Assembly (NCBI GenBank): GCA_026989055.1
Contig: JALSKC010000083.1
Span: forward strand, 1 to 64,000
DNA: 64,000 nt
Direction: 5' to 3'
Source: Paracoccaceae bacterium
GTDB lineage: Bacteria > Pseudomonadota > Alphaproteobacteria > Rhodobacterales > Rhodobacteraceae
Shown piece after piece: positions 8,378-18,073 of this stretch. Position numbers and translations under genes: made by a program. The notes under the pieces are model-generated. The model saw only the letters and a program-made list of their open reading frames with translations. It was not told where the DNA came from and made no database searches. Position 1 is the stretch's first letter. Each line of letters begins with the position of its first letter.

Positions 8378-9568
8378 TCAGGCGGCGGCCTGTATCGCCG
8401 CTGCCGTGCTGTTGCGGAAATGCTCCTGGGCTGCGGCCACCCCGGCGCCCAGCTCGATCGGGTAGCGGAGATCCTTCATCGCCATCTCGATGGTGGCAAG
8501 CCCCGAAAGCACCATCACGTCGCTCAGCGCGCCCAGGTGGCCGATGCGGAACGCCTTGCCGTTCATCTCGCCCAGGCCGATGCCGAAGGACACGCCGTAG
8601 CGTTCGTAGGCGTGATCGGTGAGCGCGTTGGAATCGAAGCCCTCGGGCACATAGATGGCGCTGACCGAATCGGACTGCAGTTCGGGCGACTTCGCCACCA
8701 GGCTGAGCCCCCAGGCATCGACCGCCTTGCGCACGCCTGTTGCAAGGCGGTGGTGGCGGGCAAAGACGTTGTCGAGCCCTTCCTCGAACAGCATGGCCAG
8801 GCTTTCGCGCAACCCGAAGATCAGGTTGAGCGGCGGGGTGTAGGGAAACCCGCCCGAGGCATTGGCCGCGCGCATGTCGCGGAAGTCGAAGTAGCAGCGC
8901 TTCAGCCCGGCCCGTTCGGTGGCTTCCAGCGCCCTTGGAGAGGCGGCGAGAATGGCCGCGCCGGCGGCCAGCATGAAGCCCTTCTGCGAGCCGGCAATGG
9001 CGATGTCGACGCCCCAGTCGTCCATGCGGAAATCCATCGAGCCGAGCGACGAGACGCAATCGACGAACAGCATCGCCGGGTGGTCGGCGCTGTCGATGGC
9101 GGCGCGCACCGCGGCCACATCGGAAACCACGCCGGTGGCGGTTTCGTTGTGGGTGACCAGCACGGCCCTGATGTCCTGCGCGCTGTCGGCGGCAAGCGCC
9201 TCGGCGAAGCGATCGGCCGGCGCGCCGCTGCCCCATTCGCATTCGAGCACCTGCACGTCCAGCCCGTGGCGCTGGCACATGTCGATCCAGCGGTGGCTGA
9301 ACATGCCGTAGCGCGCCACCAGCACCTTGTCGCCGGGGCTCAGCGTGTTGGTGATCGCCGCCTCCCAGCCGCCGGTTCCGCTGGCCGGGAAGACGAATGT
9401 CTCGCCGCTTTCGGTGCGAAACACCTTTTTCAGGTCGGCCAGAACCGGGGCGAAGACAGACACGAAATCCGGCGCGCGGTGGTCGAGCGTCTGCACGTTC
9501 ATGGCGGCGCGCAGCCGGTCGGGGATGTTGGTCGGGCCGGGGATGAAGGCCGGGTTGAGGCCGAACAT
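8378..9568 (-). CDS. bhcA: Aspartate-glyoxylate aminotransferase BhcA
   Basis: 396 residues, class V (fold-type I) aminotransferase related to serine-glyoxylate aminotransferases. It opens with NPAFIPGPTNIP and has the PLP lysine at residue 196 in AGSQKGF. BhcA transfers the amino group of aspartate to glyoxylate, making glycine and oxaloacetate. The ATG at 9568 was chosen because GGAGG sits correctly upstream; the frame stays open much further upstream, which is a GC-rich artefact. It is the first gene of bhcABCD and diverges from bhcR. Confidence 0.93.
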   Translation of the reverse strand: MFGLNPAFIPGPTNIPDRLRAAMNVQTLDHRAPDFVSVFAPVLADLKKVFRTESGETFVFPASGTGGWEAAITNTLSPGDKVLVARYGMFSHRWIDMCQRHGLDVQVLECEWGSGAPADRFAEALAADSAQDIRAVLVTHNETATGVVSDVAAVRAAIDSADHPAMLFVDCVSSLGSMDFRMDDWGVDIAIAGSQKGFMLAAGAAILAASPRALEATERAGLKRCYFDFRDMRAANASGGFPYTPPLNLIFGLRESLAMLFEEGLDNVFARHHRLATGVRKAVDAWGLSLVAKSPELQSDSVSAIYVPEGFDSNALTDHAYERYGVSFGIGLGEMNGKAFRIGHLGALSDVMVLSGLATIEMAMKDLRYPIELGAGVAAAQEHFRNSTAAAIQAAA

Positions 9569-9613
9569 GGCGGTGCTGCCCTCCGGTTTTGAAACGGTTC
9601 TCTGCATCTCTGC

Positions 9614-9641
9614 ATGATAGCGCATGGGGCCGGGGTTGCAA
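9614..9641 (-). promoter_or_regulatory. Predicted bhcABCD promoter
   Basis: Read on the minus strand, TTGCAA (9641-9636) is followed after 16 bases by TATCAT (9619-9614), a 5/6 match to TATAAT, and then bhcA about 45 bases on. The tract at 9642-9665 just upstream is strongly AT-rich, like an UP element. The weak -35 next to an operator suits an activator-dependent promoter. Predicted by eye. Confidence 0.5.
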
Positions 9642-9648
9642 TTTTTTT

Positions 9649-9750
9649 GAAAATATTTTCCAAAAACCGGCGATTTCTGCCATGGCAATGATTCCAATGG
9701 AAAATACGTTTTCCATTTTGTCAGGTGACAAAGGTGAAAACAATTTCCAC
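9649..9750. promoter_or_regulatory. bhcA-bhcR control region with three A/T-cored dyads (putative BhcR operators)
   Basis: Site 1 GAAAATATTTTC (9649-9660) is a perfect palindrome. Site 2 ATGGAAAA-TACG-TTTTCCAT (9697-9716) is a perfect 8-base inverted repeat. Site 3 GTGAAAACAATTTCCAC (9734-9750) is a related imperfect dyad. A separate perfect dyad TTTGTCA-GG-TGACAAA lies at 9717-9732. Sites 1-3 share a GGAAA/TTTCC half-site. Site 1 is just upstream of the predicted bhcA -35, a usual activator position. BhcR is known to bind the bhcA upstream region and to sense glyoxylate; that these dyads are its sites is inferred. Confidence 0.6.
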
Positions 9751-9796
9751 TATGCAGGGGGCGGGAGAAGATGCAGGAAAGGATTCGGAGGCAGGC

Positions 9797-10651
9797 ATGG
9801 CGGAATCGACCCAGATGCGGCGCAGGAGGGGGCGGCCCAGGTCGTCTCCGGGGGGGGCGGGCGAAGCCCGGGTCCAGGCGCTCGACCGGGGGCTCCGGTT
9901 GCTGGAACTCCTGGCCCGCGACGGCAGCGCCACCCTGACCGACCTGGCGCTGGGTGCCGGCATGCCGGCCTCGACGGCGCACCGCCTCCTGGTCACGCTC
10001 CAGGCGCACGGTCTGGCGGAATTCGATGATACGGCGCAGGAATGGTCGGTCGGGATCGGGGCGTTCCGGGTCGGCAGCGCCTACCTCCTGCGCACCAATC
10101 TGGTGGAGGGCTCGCGGCGCAGCCTGCGCGAGCTGATGCTGGAAACCGGCGAAACCGCCAATCTGGCGATCGTCGAGGATGCGTGCATCGTCTATGTCTC
10201 TCAGGTCGAGACGCAGAACCCGATCCGGGCCTTCTTCCGGCCGGGCACCCGCAGCGAGATGCATGCCTCGGGCATCGGCAAGGCGATCCTGGCGCACATG
10301 GCACGGCGCGATGCGGAGCGGATCCTGCGCAAGGCGGGGCTCGCCCGGTTCACCCCGCGCACCCTGACCACGGCCGAGCGGCTGTTTGCCGATCTCTCCC
10401 GGACGGCCCGGCGCGGCTGGGCTCTGGATGACGAGGAACATTACTGCGGCATGCGCTGCGTCGCCGCGCCGGTGTTCAACGCTTTCGGAGAGGCCTTCGC
10501 CGGAATCTCGGTTTCCGGGCCGGCAGTCCGCTTTTCCGATCGCGATGTCGAGCGGATCGGCCGGGCGGTGCGCCGGACGGCAGACATGATCACCGGGCTG
10601 GTCGGAGGCCGCATCCCGGAACCTGTTGGTGATCGGCCCCCGATGGGTTAG
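9797..10651 (+). CDS. bhcR: BhcR, IclR-family regulator of the beta-hydroxyaspartate cycle
   Basis: 284 residues from the ATG at 9797, chosen because GGAGG lies seven bases upstream; upstream GTG/ATG codons in frame fall inside the dyads. After a basic RRRRGRPR tail comes the IclR winged helix (ALDRGLRLLELLARDG... PASTAHRLLVTLQAHGL) and then the C-terminal effector domain with HASGIGKAILA. It is divergent from bhcA, as in characterised bhc loci where BhcR controls the operon in response to glyoxylate. Confidence 0.9.
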   Translation: MAESTQMRRRRGRPRSSPGGAGEARVQALDRGLRLLELLARDGSATLTDLALGAGMPASTAHRLLVTLQAHGLAEFDDTAQEWSVGIGAFRVGSAYLLRTNLVEGSRRSLRELMLETGETANLAIVEDACIVYVSQVETQNPIRAFFRPGTRSEMHASGIGKAILAHMARRDAERILRKAGLARFTPRTLTTAERLFADLSRTARRGWALDDEEHYCGMRCVAAPVFNAFGEAFAGISVSGPAVRFSDRDVERIGRAVRRTADMITGLVGGRIPEPVGDRPPMG

Positions 10652-10698
10652 GCTTTCCGACGTTGGCGCGGTGGCGCCGCGGCAACCGGAGGAACGGG

Positions 10699-12063
10699 AT
10701 GTCAGGAAGGAACGAGCCCCGCATCCGGCGCCGGCTGCCCGACCTTTTCCTGCCGGTGCTTCTGCTTCTTCTGGGAGGGGGGCTCGCGGCACTGCCGGGG
10801 CCGGTCGCGGCCGGGGTCTATTATGTTTCGCCCGCCGCTCCCCCCGGGGGGGACGGCAGCCGCGATGCCCCCTGGCGGGATCTCGCGCGGGTGCTGACTT
10901 CCGGCCGGGTCTCCGGTGGTGACGAACTGCGGCTGCTCGATGGCGAATACGGTTTCGTCAAGGTGGGGGTGGCGCGGTTTTCCGAGCCGGTCCTGATTGC
11001 CCCGGCCCCCGGCGCGCGGGTGCATTTCGACGCGCTGCATGTGGTCAACGCGTCCGGGCTGATCTTCCGCGGCCTGAAGATATGGCCCCGGCCCGGGGCG
11101 AAACGGCAGGTCCGCACCCTGGTGCGCGCCTATGCCGGAAGCTCCCGCATCCGCTTCGAGCGGCTGGAGGTGCGCGGTCGGGAAGACGGGCGCAACTACC
11201 GGCAGTGGCGCAAGGAGGACTGGCGCGAGGCCCGGGCCGGGGGCATCCTGATCCAGGGGCCGGACAGCACGGTGCGCGACAGCACGCTGTATGGCGTGTT
11301 CCACGGGGTTCAGGCCTCGGGGGCGCGGGCGCGGCTCGTGAACAACCGCGTATTCGGGTTCGACGGCGACGGGCTGCGTGCGCTCGGCGACTTTTCGCTG
11401 ATCCGCGGCAATGTCGTGCGCGATTGCGTCGAGGTCGATACGGCACAGCATGACGACGGTTTCCAGAGCTGGTCTCTCGGGCCGGACGGCAGGCCCGACG
11501 GGGGCACCGTGACCGGGCTGGTGATCGAGAACAACATCATCGAGGAGTGGCGCGGCCCGCGGGAGCATCCCTTCATCTGTTCGTTGCAGGGGATCTTCAT
11601 GAAGGGTTACCTGGACGATCTCCTGGTGCAGAACAACGTGCTGTCGGTCAGCGCCTGGCACGGGATCACCGCCTATGGGGTGAAGGGCGGGCGGATCCTC
11701 AACAACACGCTGATCAATGCCCGCGGCCCCTCGGGCGAACGGCCGTGGATCGGGCTGTTCGGATTCCAGTTGCGCGGCGCATCCGAGGGGAGGGGGCCGC
11801 AGCTGGTGACCGTGGCCAACAATCTGGCCCATGCCGTAAGGACGGGCGCGGACGGCGGCGCCGGCGTCACGCTGCTCGGCAACAGGGTGGTTTCCGATAC
11901 GGCAGCACTGCTGGTCGATCCCCTGAACGGCGACTATCGTCCGCGCCCTGGCAGCGGGCTGATCGATGCCGGCGACGGCCGGGTCGCCCCCCGTCAGGAC
12001 ATCATCGGCACTGCACGCCCGCTCGGCGCGCGACCGGACATCGGCGCCTATGAAATCCGCTGA
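10699..12063 (+). CDS. Secreted right-handed beta-helix (pectate-lyase-like) protein
   Basis: 454 residues from the ATG with GGAGG upstream. Residues 1-35 are a long signal peptide or anchor: a basic RRR region followed by a Leu-rich core ending PGPVAAG. The mature protein begins with the parallel beta-helix entry pattern (GDGSRDAPWRDL), continues through repeated Asn-rich turns (NNIIEEW, NNVLSV, NNTLINA), and ends with the family's DIGAYE signature. Such proteins are polysaccharide lyases, epimerases or polymer-binding proteins. Catalytic residues cannot be assigned. Its neighbours, a flippase and a glycosyltransferase, suggest a role in exopolysaccharide processing. Confidence 0.75.
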   Translation: MSGRNEPRIRRRLPDLFLPVLLLLLGGGLAALPGPVAAGVYYVSPAAPPGGDGSRDAPWRDLARVLTSGRVSGGDELRLLDGEYGFVKVGVARFSEPVLIAPAPGARVHFDALHVVNASGLIFRGLKIWPRPGAKRQVRTLVRAYAGSSRIRFERLEVRGREDGRNYRQWRKEDWREARAGGILIQGPDSTVRDSTLYGVFHGVQASGARARLVNNRVFGFDGDGLRALGDFSLIRGNVVRDCVEVDTAQHDDGFQSWSLGPDGRPDGGTVTGLVIENNIIEEWRGPREHPFICSLQGIFMKGYLDDLLVQNNVLSVSAWHGITAYGVKGGRILNNTLINARGPSGERPWIGLFGFQLRGASEGRGPQLVTVANNLAHAVRTGADGGAGVTLLGNRVVSDTAALLVDPLNGDYRPRPGSGLIDAGDGRVAPRQDIIGTARPLGARPDIGAYEIR

Positions 12064-12135
12064 GGCTCCGGGCGCTGCCGGCGCGGCGCCTTCCGGGCCT
12101 TCCCGCCTCTGCCGTGCCTTCCCGCCGGCCCCGGC

Positions 12136-13467
12136 TCAGCGCTTCCCCTTGCGCAGAAACCTGTGCAGCGTCGGGCGAACCGTCGGGTCGAATCCGGTCG
12201 TGCGCAGGATCCAGAGGACCATGGTCAGCCGGGTGGCGATCATCGAGATCAACGATGCCACCGCCGCTCCCTCGATGCCGAAGGGGCCGATCAGCGAAAG
12301 GTTGAGGGCGAAATTCGCCACAACCCCGCCGGCTGTCACCAGCAGGACGAGCCTTTCCCGCCGCAGCATGATCAGCAGAATGCTGTCGGCGCCGGCTAGG
12401 ACGATCGCGGCCTGCCCCAGCATCAGGAGCCTGAGCGACAGCGACGCCTCGGGGAACCCGGCCCCGTAGAGCCCCAGATACAGCGGCGCTCCAGCACCCA
12501 AGGCCAGCACGATCGGCATTCCGGTCAGGAAGGAGACCGCCGCCGCCTTGGAAAGGAGCTGCTGGGCTCCGGCGCTGTCGTCGGCGGCCAGGGCGCGCGA
12601 CAGCATCGGCCCCACCAGCTGCAGGGCCACCATGTTGGCGATCGATACCAGCATCGCCCCACGCGCGGCCGCCCGGTAGATTCCCACCTCCCGGTCGCCG
12701 AGCATCGCGCCTACCATCATCACGTCCAGGTCGAGTTGGAGCCGGTTGGCGAGCACCGTCATCAGGATCGGCGCGGCTCCGGCGAACCAGAACCGGAAGG
12801 CAAAGCGTGGCCGGATTCCGCTGCTACCGTTCTGTCGCCACATCCGCAGCAGGATCGCGCCCATCACCGCCAGCACCGGCAGGGCCGACAGGATGGACAG
12901 CTCGAAGGCGATGCGGCTGCTCAGGCCGAAGCCGAGCCAGGCCGCGGCGCCGATCAGCCCCAGGTAGATCGACTGGCGCAGGATCGTTTCCAGGAACTGC
13001 GATGTCAGGATCCGCTGGAAGGCGTTCAGCATGTTCGAGGTGGCCAGTACGAGCGCATGAATCACGGCCAATGCCAGAGCCAGCTTCCAGCCGGGTGCGA
13101 GAACGAGCAGCCCGGCCCGTTCGAGCCAGGACAGAACGCCGGCCATGACGGCCGCGCTCAGGGCGACGGTGGCGGCAAGGGTCAGGAAATAGCCGTTCAG
13201 CAGGCCAAGCTGGCGGCGTTCCAGATAGGCCGGCACTTCGCGCACCGAGAGCCCCGACAGCCCCAGCGGCATGATCATCCCGATGAACACCGCCCAGGTC
13301 GAGGCATAGGTATAGGCGCCATAGCTTTCCGCTCCGAGCAGCCGGGCCACCATGATTGCGCCGAGAAACTGCAGCGCGAGCCCGGCAAAACGCATGGTGA
13401 AGGACAGCGACGCCTTGCGGAAGAAGCCGGAGGCCGCCTTGCTCCGGTCAGGGTCCGGGGGCAGCAT
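12136..13467 (-). CDS. Polysaccharide flippase (Wzx/MATE-like MOP superfamily)
   Basis: 443 residues, 12-14 predicted membrane segments, beginning after a basic cytoplasmic N-terminus with ARLLGAESYGAYTYA, the loop typical of Wzx/RfbX flippases. These proteins move lipid-linked oligosaccharide repeats across the inner membrane. The ATG is supported by AGGAG 8 bases upstream. It is divergent from the glycosyltransferase at 13803 and converges on the beta-helix gene, so three surface-glycan genes are grouped here. No Wzy polymerase is evident in the window. Confidence 0.85.
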   Translation of the reverse strand: MLPPDPDRSKAASGFFRKASLSFTMRFAGLALQFLGAIMVARLLGAESYGAYTYASTWAVFIGMIMPLGLSGLSVREVPAYLERRQLGLLNGYFLTLAATVALSAAVMAGVLSWLERAGLLVLAPGWKLALALAVIHALVLATSNMLNAFQRILTSQFLETILRQSIYLGLIGAAAWLGFGLSSRIAFELSILSALPVLAVMGAILLRMWRQNGSSGIRPRFAFRFWFAGAAPILMTVLANRLQLDLDVMMVGAMLGDREVGIYRAAARGAMLVSIANMVALQLVGPMLSRALAADDSAGAQQLLSKAAAVSFLTGMPIVLALGAGAPLYLGLYGAGFPEASLSLRLLMLGQAAIVLAGADSILLIMLRRERLVLLVTAGGVVANFALNLSLIGPFGIEGAAVASLISMIATRLTMVLWILRTTGFDPTVRPTLHRFLRKGKR

Positions 13468-13740
13468 CGCCTGCTCCTGGACAATCGGGTATGCTCGTCA
13501 ATATCGCCATTCCATCGCGTTCGTGCGGTTTGTCACCCGGGTCCGCGGCCGCGCCGTTCCTGCACCCTGCCGATTACTGGCGGCTGCACGGCGGATTGTC
13601 CATCGCCGTTCGGAAGCCTGAACGCAATGTTACCGCCGCCCGGTTGCCGGGGCTGGGCAAATGTGGTCGAAGGGCGGGAACTGATGTGCCAGCGGAAACG
13701 GATTTTCCGCAACGGCCGGAGCCGCTGTCATTTTCGCTCC

Positions 13741-13766
13741 ATGCGGTTATGCAATGCGGTTATGCA
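13741..13766. repeat. Two tandem 13-bp copies in the flippase-glycosyltransferase gap
   Basis: The 13-mer ATGCGGTTATGCA occurs twice head to tail at 13741-13753 and 13754-13766. It ends 36 bases before the ATG of the glycosyltransferase, inside the 335-base divergent gap 13468-13802, in which no gene was recognised. A frame stays open across the gap into the glycosyltransferase but has no protein-like content. Confidence 0.6.
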
Positions 13767-13802
13767 GGGGCTCGTGCGTGCGGCGGAATTCCGGGGGCGG
13801 AC

Positions 13803-14825
13803 ATGGTGATCGGTGTCGTTGTGGTGACCTATGGCGCCGCGGGGGTGATCGCGCCCTGCCTCGAGAGCCTGTTTGCCTGCACGGGGGCGGAGCTGCGCAT
13901 TGTCGTGGTGGACAATGCCTCGCCCGACGGAACGGTGGCCGTGATCGAGGCCTGGGCGCAGGGCCGGCTGCGCCCGACCCCCCAGGGGCTCCCCTTCCGG
14001 CCGCGCCCGCACGGGCCGGTGGCGCTGGTCCGGGCTGACAAGACCCCCGAAGCGCTTTCCGCCGGGACGGTGGGGCTGATCCGCCTGCCCGAGAACCGCG
14101 GCTTCGCCGCCGGAGTCAATGCCGGACTGCGCTGTCTGCAGGCGTTGCCGGAGGTTGCGCATTTCTGGATTCTCAACCCCGACTGCATGGCCGTCGGGCA
14201 TACGGCCTCGGCCTTGCTGGAATGTGCGGGCAGGCTGGGACGCTACGGGGTGATCGGGGGGCGAGTCCACTATTGCGCACCCGATGACATGATCCAGTCG
14301 GAGGGTGGGCGGGTGAATTTCCTGACCGGTGTCTGCGTGCCCTTCAACCTGGGCCGCTCCGGGCCCGATGTGCCCTCGCCAGCGGCGGGGCAGATCGATT
14401 ATGTCGCCGGCGCGCACATGCTGGTTTCGCGCGCGTTTCTGGAAACGGCCGGGCCGATGCCGGAAGACTATTTCCTTTTCTACGAGGAGGTTGACTGGTG
14501 CCTGCGCCGGGGGGAGCTGCCGCTGGCGACCTGCCCCGAGGCCGTGGTCTATCATCATGCCGGCCATTCCATCGGTTCGGCGACGCTGGAGCGCGGGCCG
14601 TCGCCGCTGGCGGCCTATTTCATGGCGCGCAGCAAGATCAGGTTCATCCGCCGCTACCGCCCCCTTGCCCTGCCCTTTGCCCTGGCCCACAGCCTTCTCA
14701 AGGCGCTCAGGCACCTGGCGAAGGGGCATCGGGCGGCGGCGCGCGGGATGCTGCGGGGTACCTTGGGGATGAAGCCGGATGCGGAGGTTCTGGCGCGTAT
14801 CGGGCGGCGCGACCTGCCGGGGTGA
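13803..14825 (+). CDS. Family 2 glycosyltransferase
   Basis: 340 residues with a GT-A fold. IGVVVVTYGAAGVIAPCLES at the N-terminus and IVVVDNASPDGTVAV form the nucleotide-sugar site, NPDCM is the DxD-type metal motif, and YFLFYEEVDWCLR is the acceptor-side motif typical of rhamnosyltransferase-like GT2 enzymes. It would add a sugar to a lipid-linked glycan at the cytoplasmic membrane face. The ATG at 13803 is where similarity to GT2 starts. The stop codon lies in the loop of a 5-bp hairpin (14817-14831). Confidence 0.88.
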   Translation: MVIGVVVVTYGAAGVIAPCLESLFACTGAELRIVVVDNASPDGTVAVIEAWAQGRLRPTPQGLPFRPRPHGPVALVRADKTPEALSAGTVGLIRLPENRGFAAGVNAGLRCLQALPEVAHFWILNPDCMAVGHTASALLECAGRLGRYGVIGGRVHYCAPDDMIQSEGGRVNFLTGVCVPFNLGRSGPDVPSPAAGQIDYVAGAHMLVSRAFLETAGPMPEDYFLFYEEVDWCLRRGELPLATCPEAVVYHHAGHSIGSATLERGPSPLAAYFMARSKIRFIRRYRPLALPFALAHSLLKALRHLAKGHRAAARGMLRGTLGMKPDAEVLARIGRRDLPG

Positions 14826-14937
14826 ACCCGGGCCTGTCGGGGCGGGAGCCAGAGCGGGACCGGCCGCGGGGCGGTTTCGGGAAGCGCGTGCAAGGACAGG
14901 AAGATGCGGTATGCGCTCCTGCCCGCGGCGCGCCGCC

Positions 14938-15014
14938 TGGCGGTCCCTGAAGGACTCGAACCCTCAACCTGCCGATTAGAAGTCGGCTGCTCTATCCAGT
15001 TGAGCTAAGGGACC
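14938..15014 (-). tRNA. tRNA-Arg (anticodon UCU)
   Basis: 77 bases read on the minus strand. The acceptor stem GGTCCCT/AGGGACC closes the cloverleaf, a D-arm TAGCTCAACTGGATAGAG is present, the anticodon stem GCCGA/TCGGC carries loop CTTCTAA with anticodon TCT, and the T-arm contains GGTTCGAGTCC. Discriminator base G is followed by an encoded CCA. It decodes AGA, a rare codon in this GC-rich genome. No integrase or attachment duplicate was seen next to it. Confidence 0.95.
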
Positions 15015-15134
15015 ACGGTCCCTGTCTCGCGCAAGCGGCGCGCGAGATCAAGGGTGCACGACAGCCGCCGCAGGCTCTGCACCGCCTGCCGCTCCGCGCA
15101 GCGTTTCCCGCGGAATGCCGTTGCCGGCGGCGGC

Positions 15135-15446
15135 TCAGTGGGTCCAGACCGTGCGCCGGTGGGGTGCGAAATTGTCGCCGTATCCGCCGGGCCGGATGTT
15201 CGGCCGGCGCGGGGGCGGTTCTGCCACAACGGCGTCTATGCCATGCGCCCGGGCGTAGGTCAGGGCGGCTTCCTTGCTGTCGAACTCCAGCCGGACCTGG
15301 CTTCGGGTGTCGGCCGACGAGGTCCAGCCCATCAGCGGGTCGATCTCCTTTGGCGTTTCCGCCGGGAATTCGAGAACCCATTTTCGCGTCTTGCCCATGC
15401 CCGAAGACATCGCCGTTCTGGCCGGTCTGTAGATGCGTGCACTCAT
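15135..15446 (-). CDS. Complex I accessory subunit, NDUFS4-like (ETC complex I family)
   Basis: 103 residues matching the small alphaproteobacterial counterpart of the mitochondrial 18-kDa subunit NDUFS4. It shows [14 protein letters not shown] at the N-terminus, the KWVLEF strand, the [10 protein letters not shown] loop and the F-x-S-K-E-A-A-L-x-Y-A motif, ending in a Pro-rich tail. It is thought to stabilise the N-module of NADH:quinone oxidoreductase on the cytoplasmic side. It stands alone, divergent from uvrB, away from any nuo gene in the window. Confidence 0.88.
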   Translation of the reverse strand: MSARIYRPARTAMSSGMGKTRKWVLEFPAETPKEIDPLMGWTSSADTRSQVRLEFDSKEAALTYARAHGIDAVVAEPPPRRPNIRPGGYGDNFAPHRRTVWTH

Positions 15447-15808
15447 TGCAGGCTCTCCCGTCGCTGTGCGACCTTATCGGGCCGATCCGGTCCGAATGCA
15501 AGGGGGCATGCAAGAGGACGGCACCCCGCAGGCGCCGCCCCTTGCCGTTACCGGGAGGAGGTCGGTTGCCGGCCGGCTCGCCAGGGAGCGGTGGGTGGGG
15601 TGGGTGGGTGCAGCGGCCAGCCGGCAACCTGTGTTGGTACTGCTTGCAGGTCGAAATTACGCGAAGGGCTGCGGCATGGCAAGGAAAATGTTACTCAAAG
15701 TTGTATTTTATCTGTTAACAACTCGTCAAGGTATTGCGACGCGGTCGGCGACCGTGGTTGCATCGGGCAGGGAAGTGGCCGACCCTTCCCCGAGCAGGGG
15801 AATCAACA
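15447..15808. promoter_or_regulatory. Divergent gap with a G-quadruplex motif and an AT-rich promoter-like tract
   Basis: The 362 bases between the NDUFS4-like gene and uvrB contain GGG-T-GGGG-T-GGG-T-GGG at 15593-15608, a G-quadruplex motif with single-base loops. A locally AT-rich stretch at 15687-15722 (TTGTATTTTATCTGTTAAC) is the best place for a uvrB promoter, though no clean -35/-10 pair is evident. No LexA box was found. A 61-codon frame from 15676 has no recognisable features. Confidence 0.5.
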
Positions 15809-17968
<2,160 letters not shown>

Positions 17969-18073
17969 GAGCGGCCTGCCGCCGGTTTCGCCATCGGGCG
18001 AGCCGGCGCACGACCGGCGCTCTCCGGCCTCCGGAGCGCCGGGATGCCGCGAAGGCGCGCGCCCCGGGGCGTC

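Noticed and set aside
9569-10792. Upstream extension of bhcA to an 804-codon protein
   Set aside because: The extension crosses the operator region and the whole bhcR gene on the other strand; the ATG at 9568 has a good ribosome site and gives the expected 396 residues.
13491-13802. Longer start for the GT2 glycosyltransferase
   Set aside because: The added 104 residues contain no fold-related motifs and include the translated 13-bp tandem repeat; the GT-A fold starts at the ATG at 13803.
14938-15014. tRNA-Arg as an integration site for a mobile element
   Set aside because: No integrase, no direct repeat of the tRNA 3' end and no compositional change were seen in the flanking genes.
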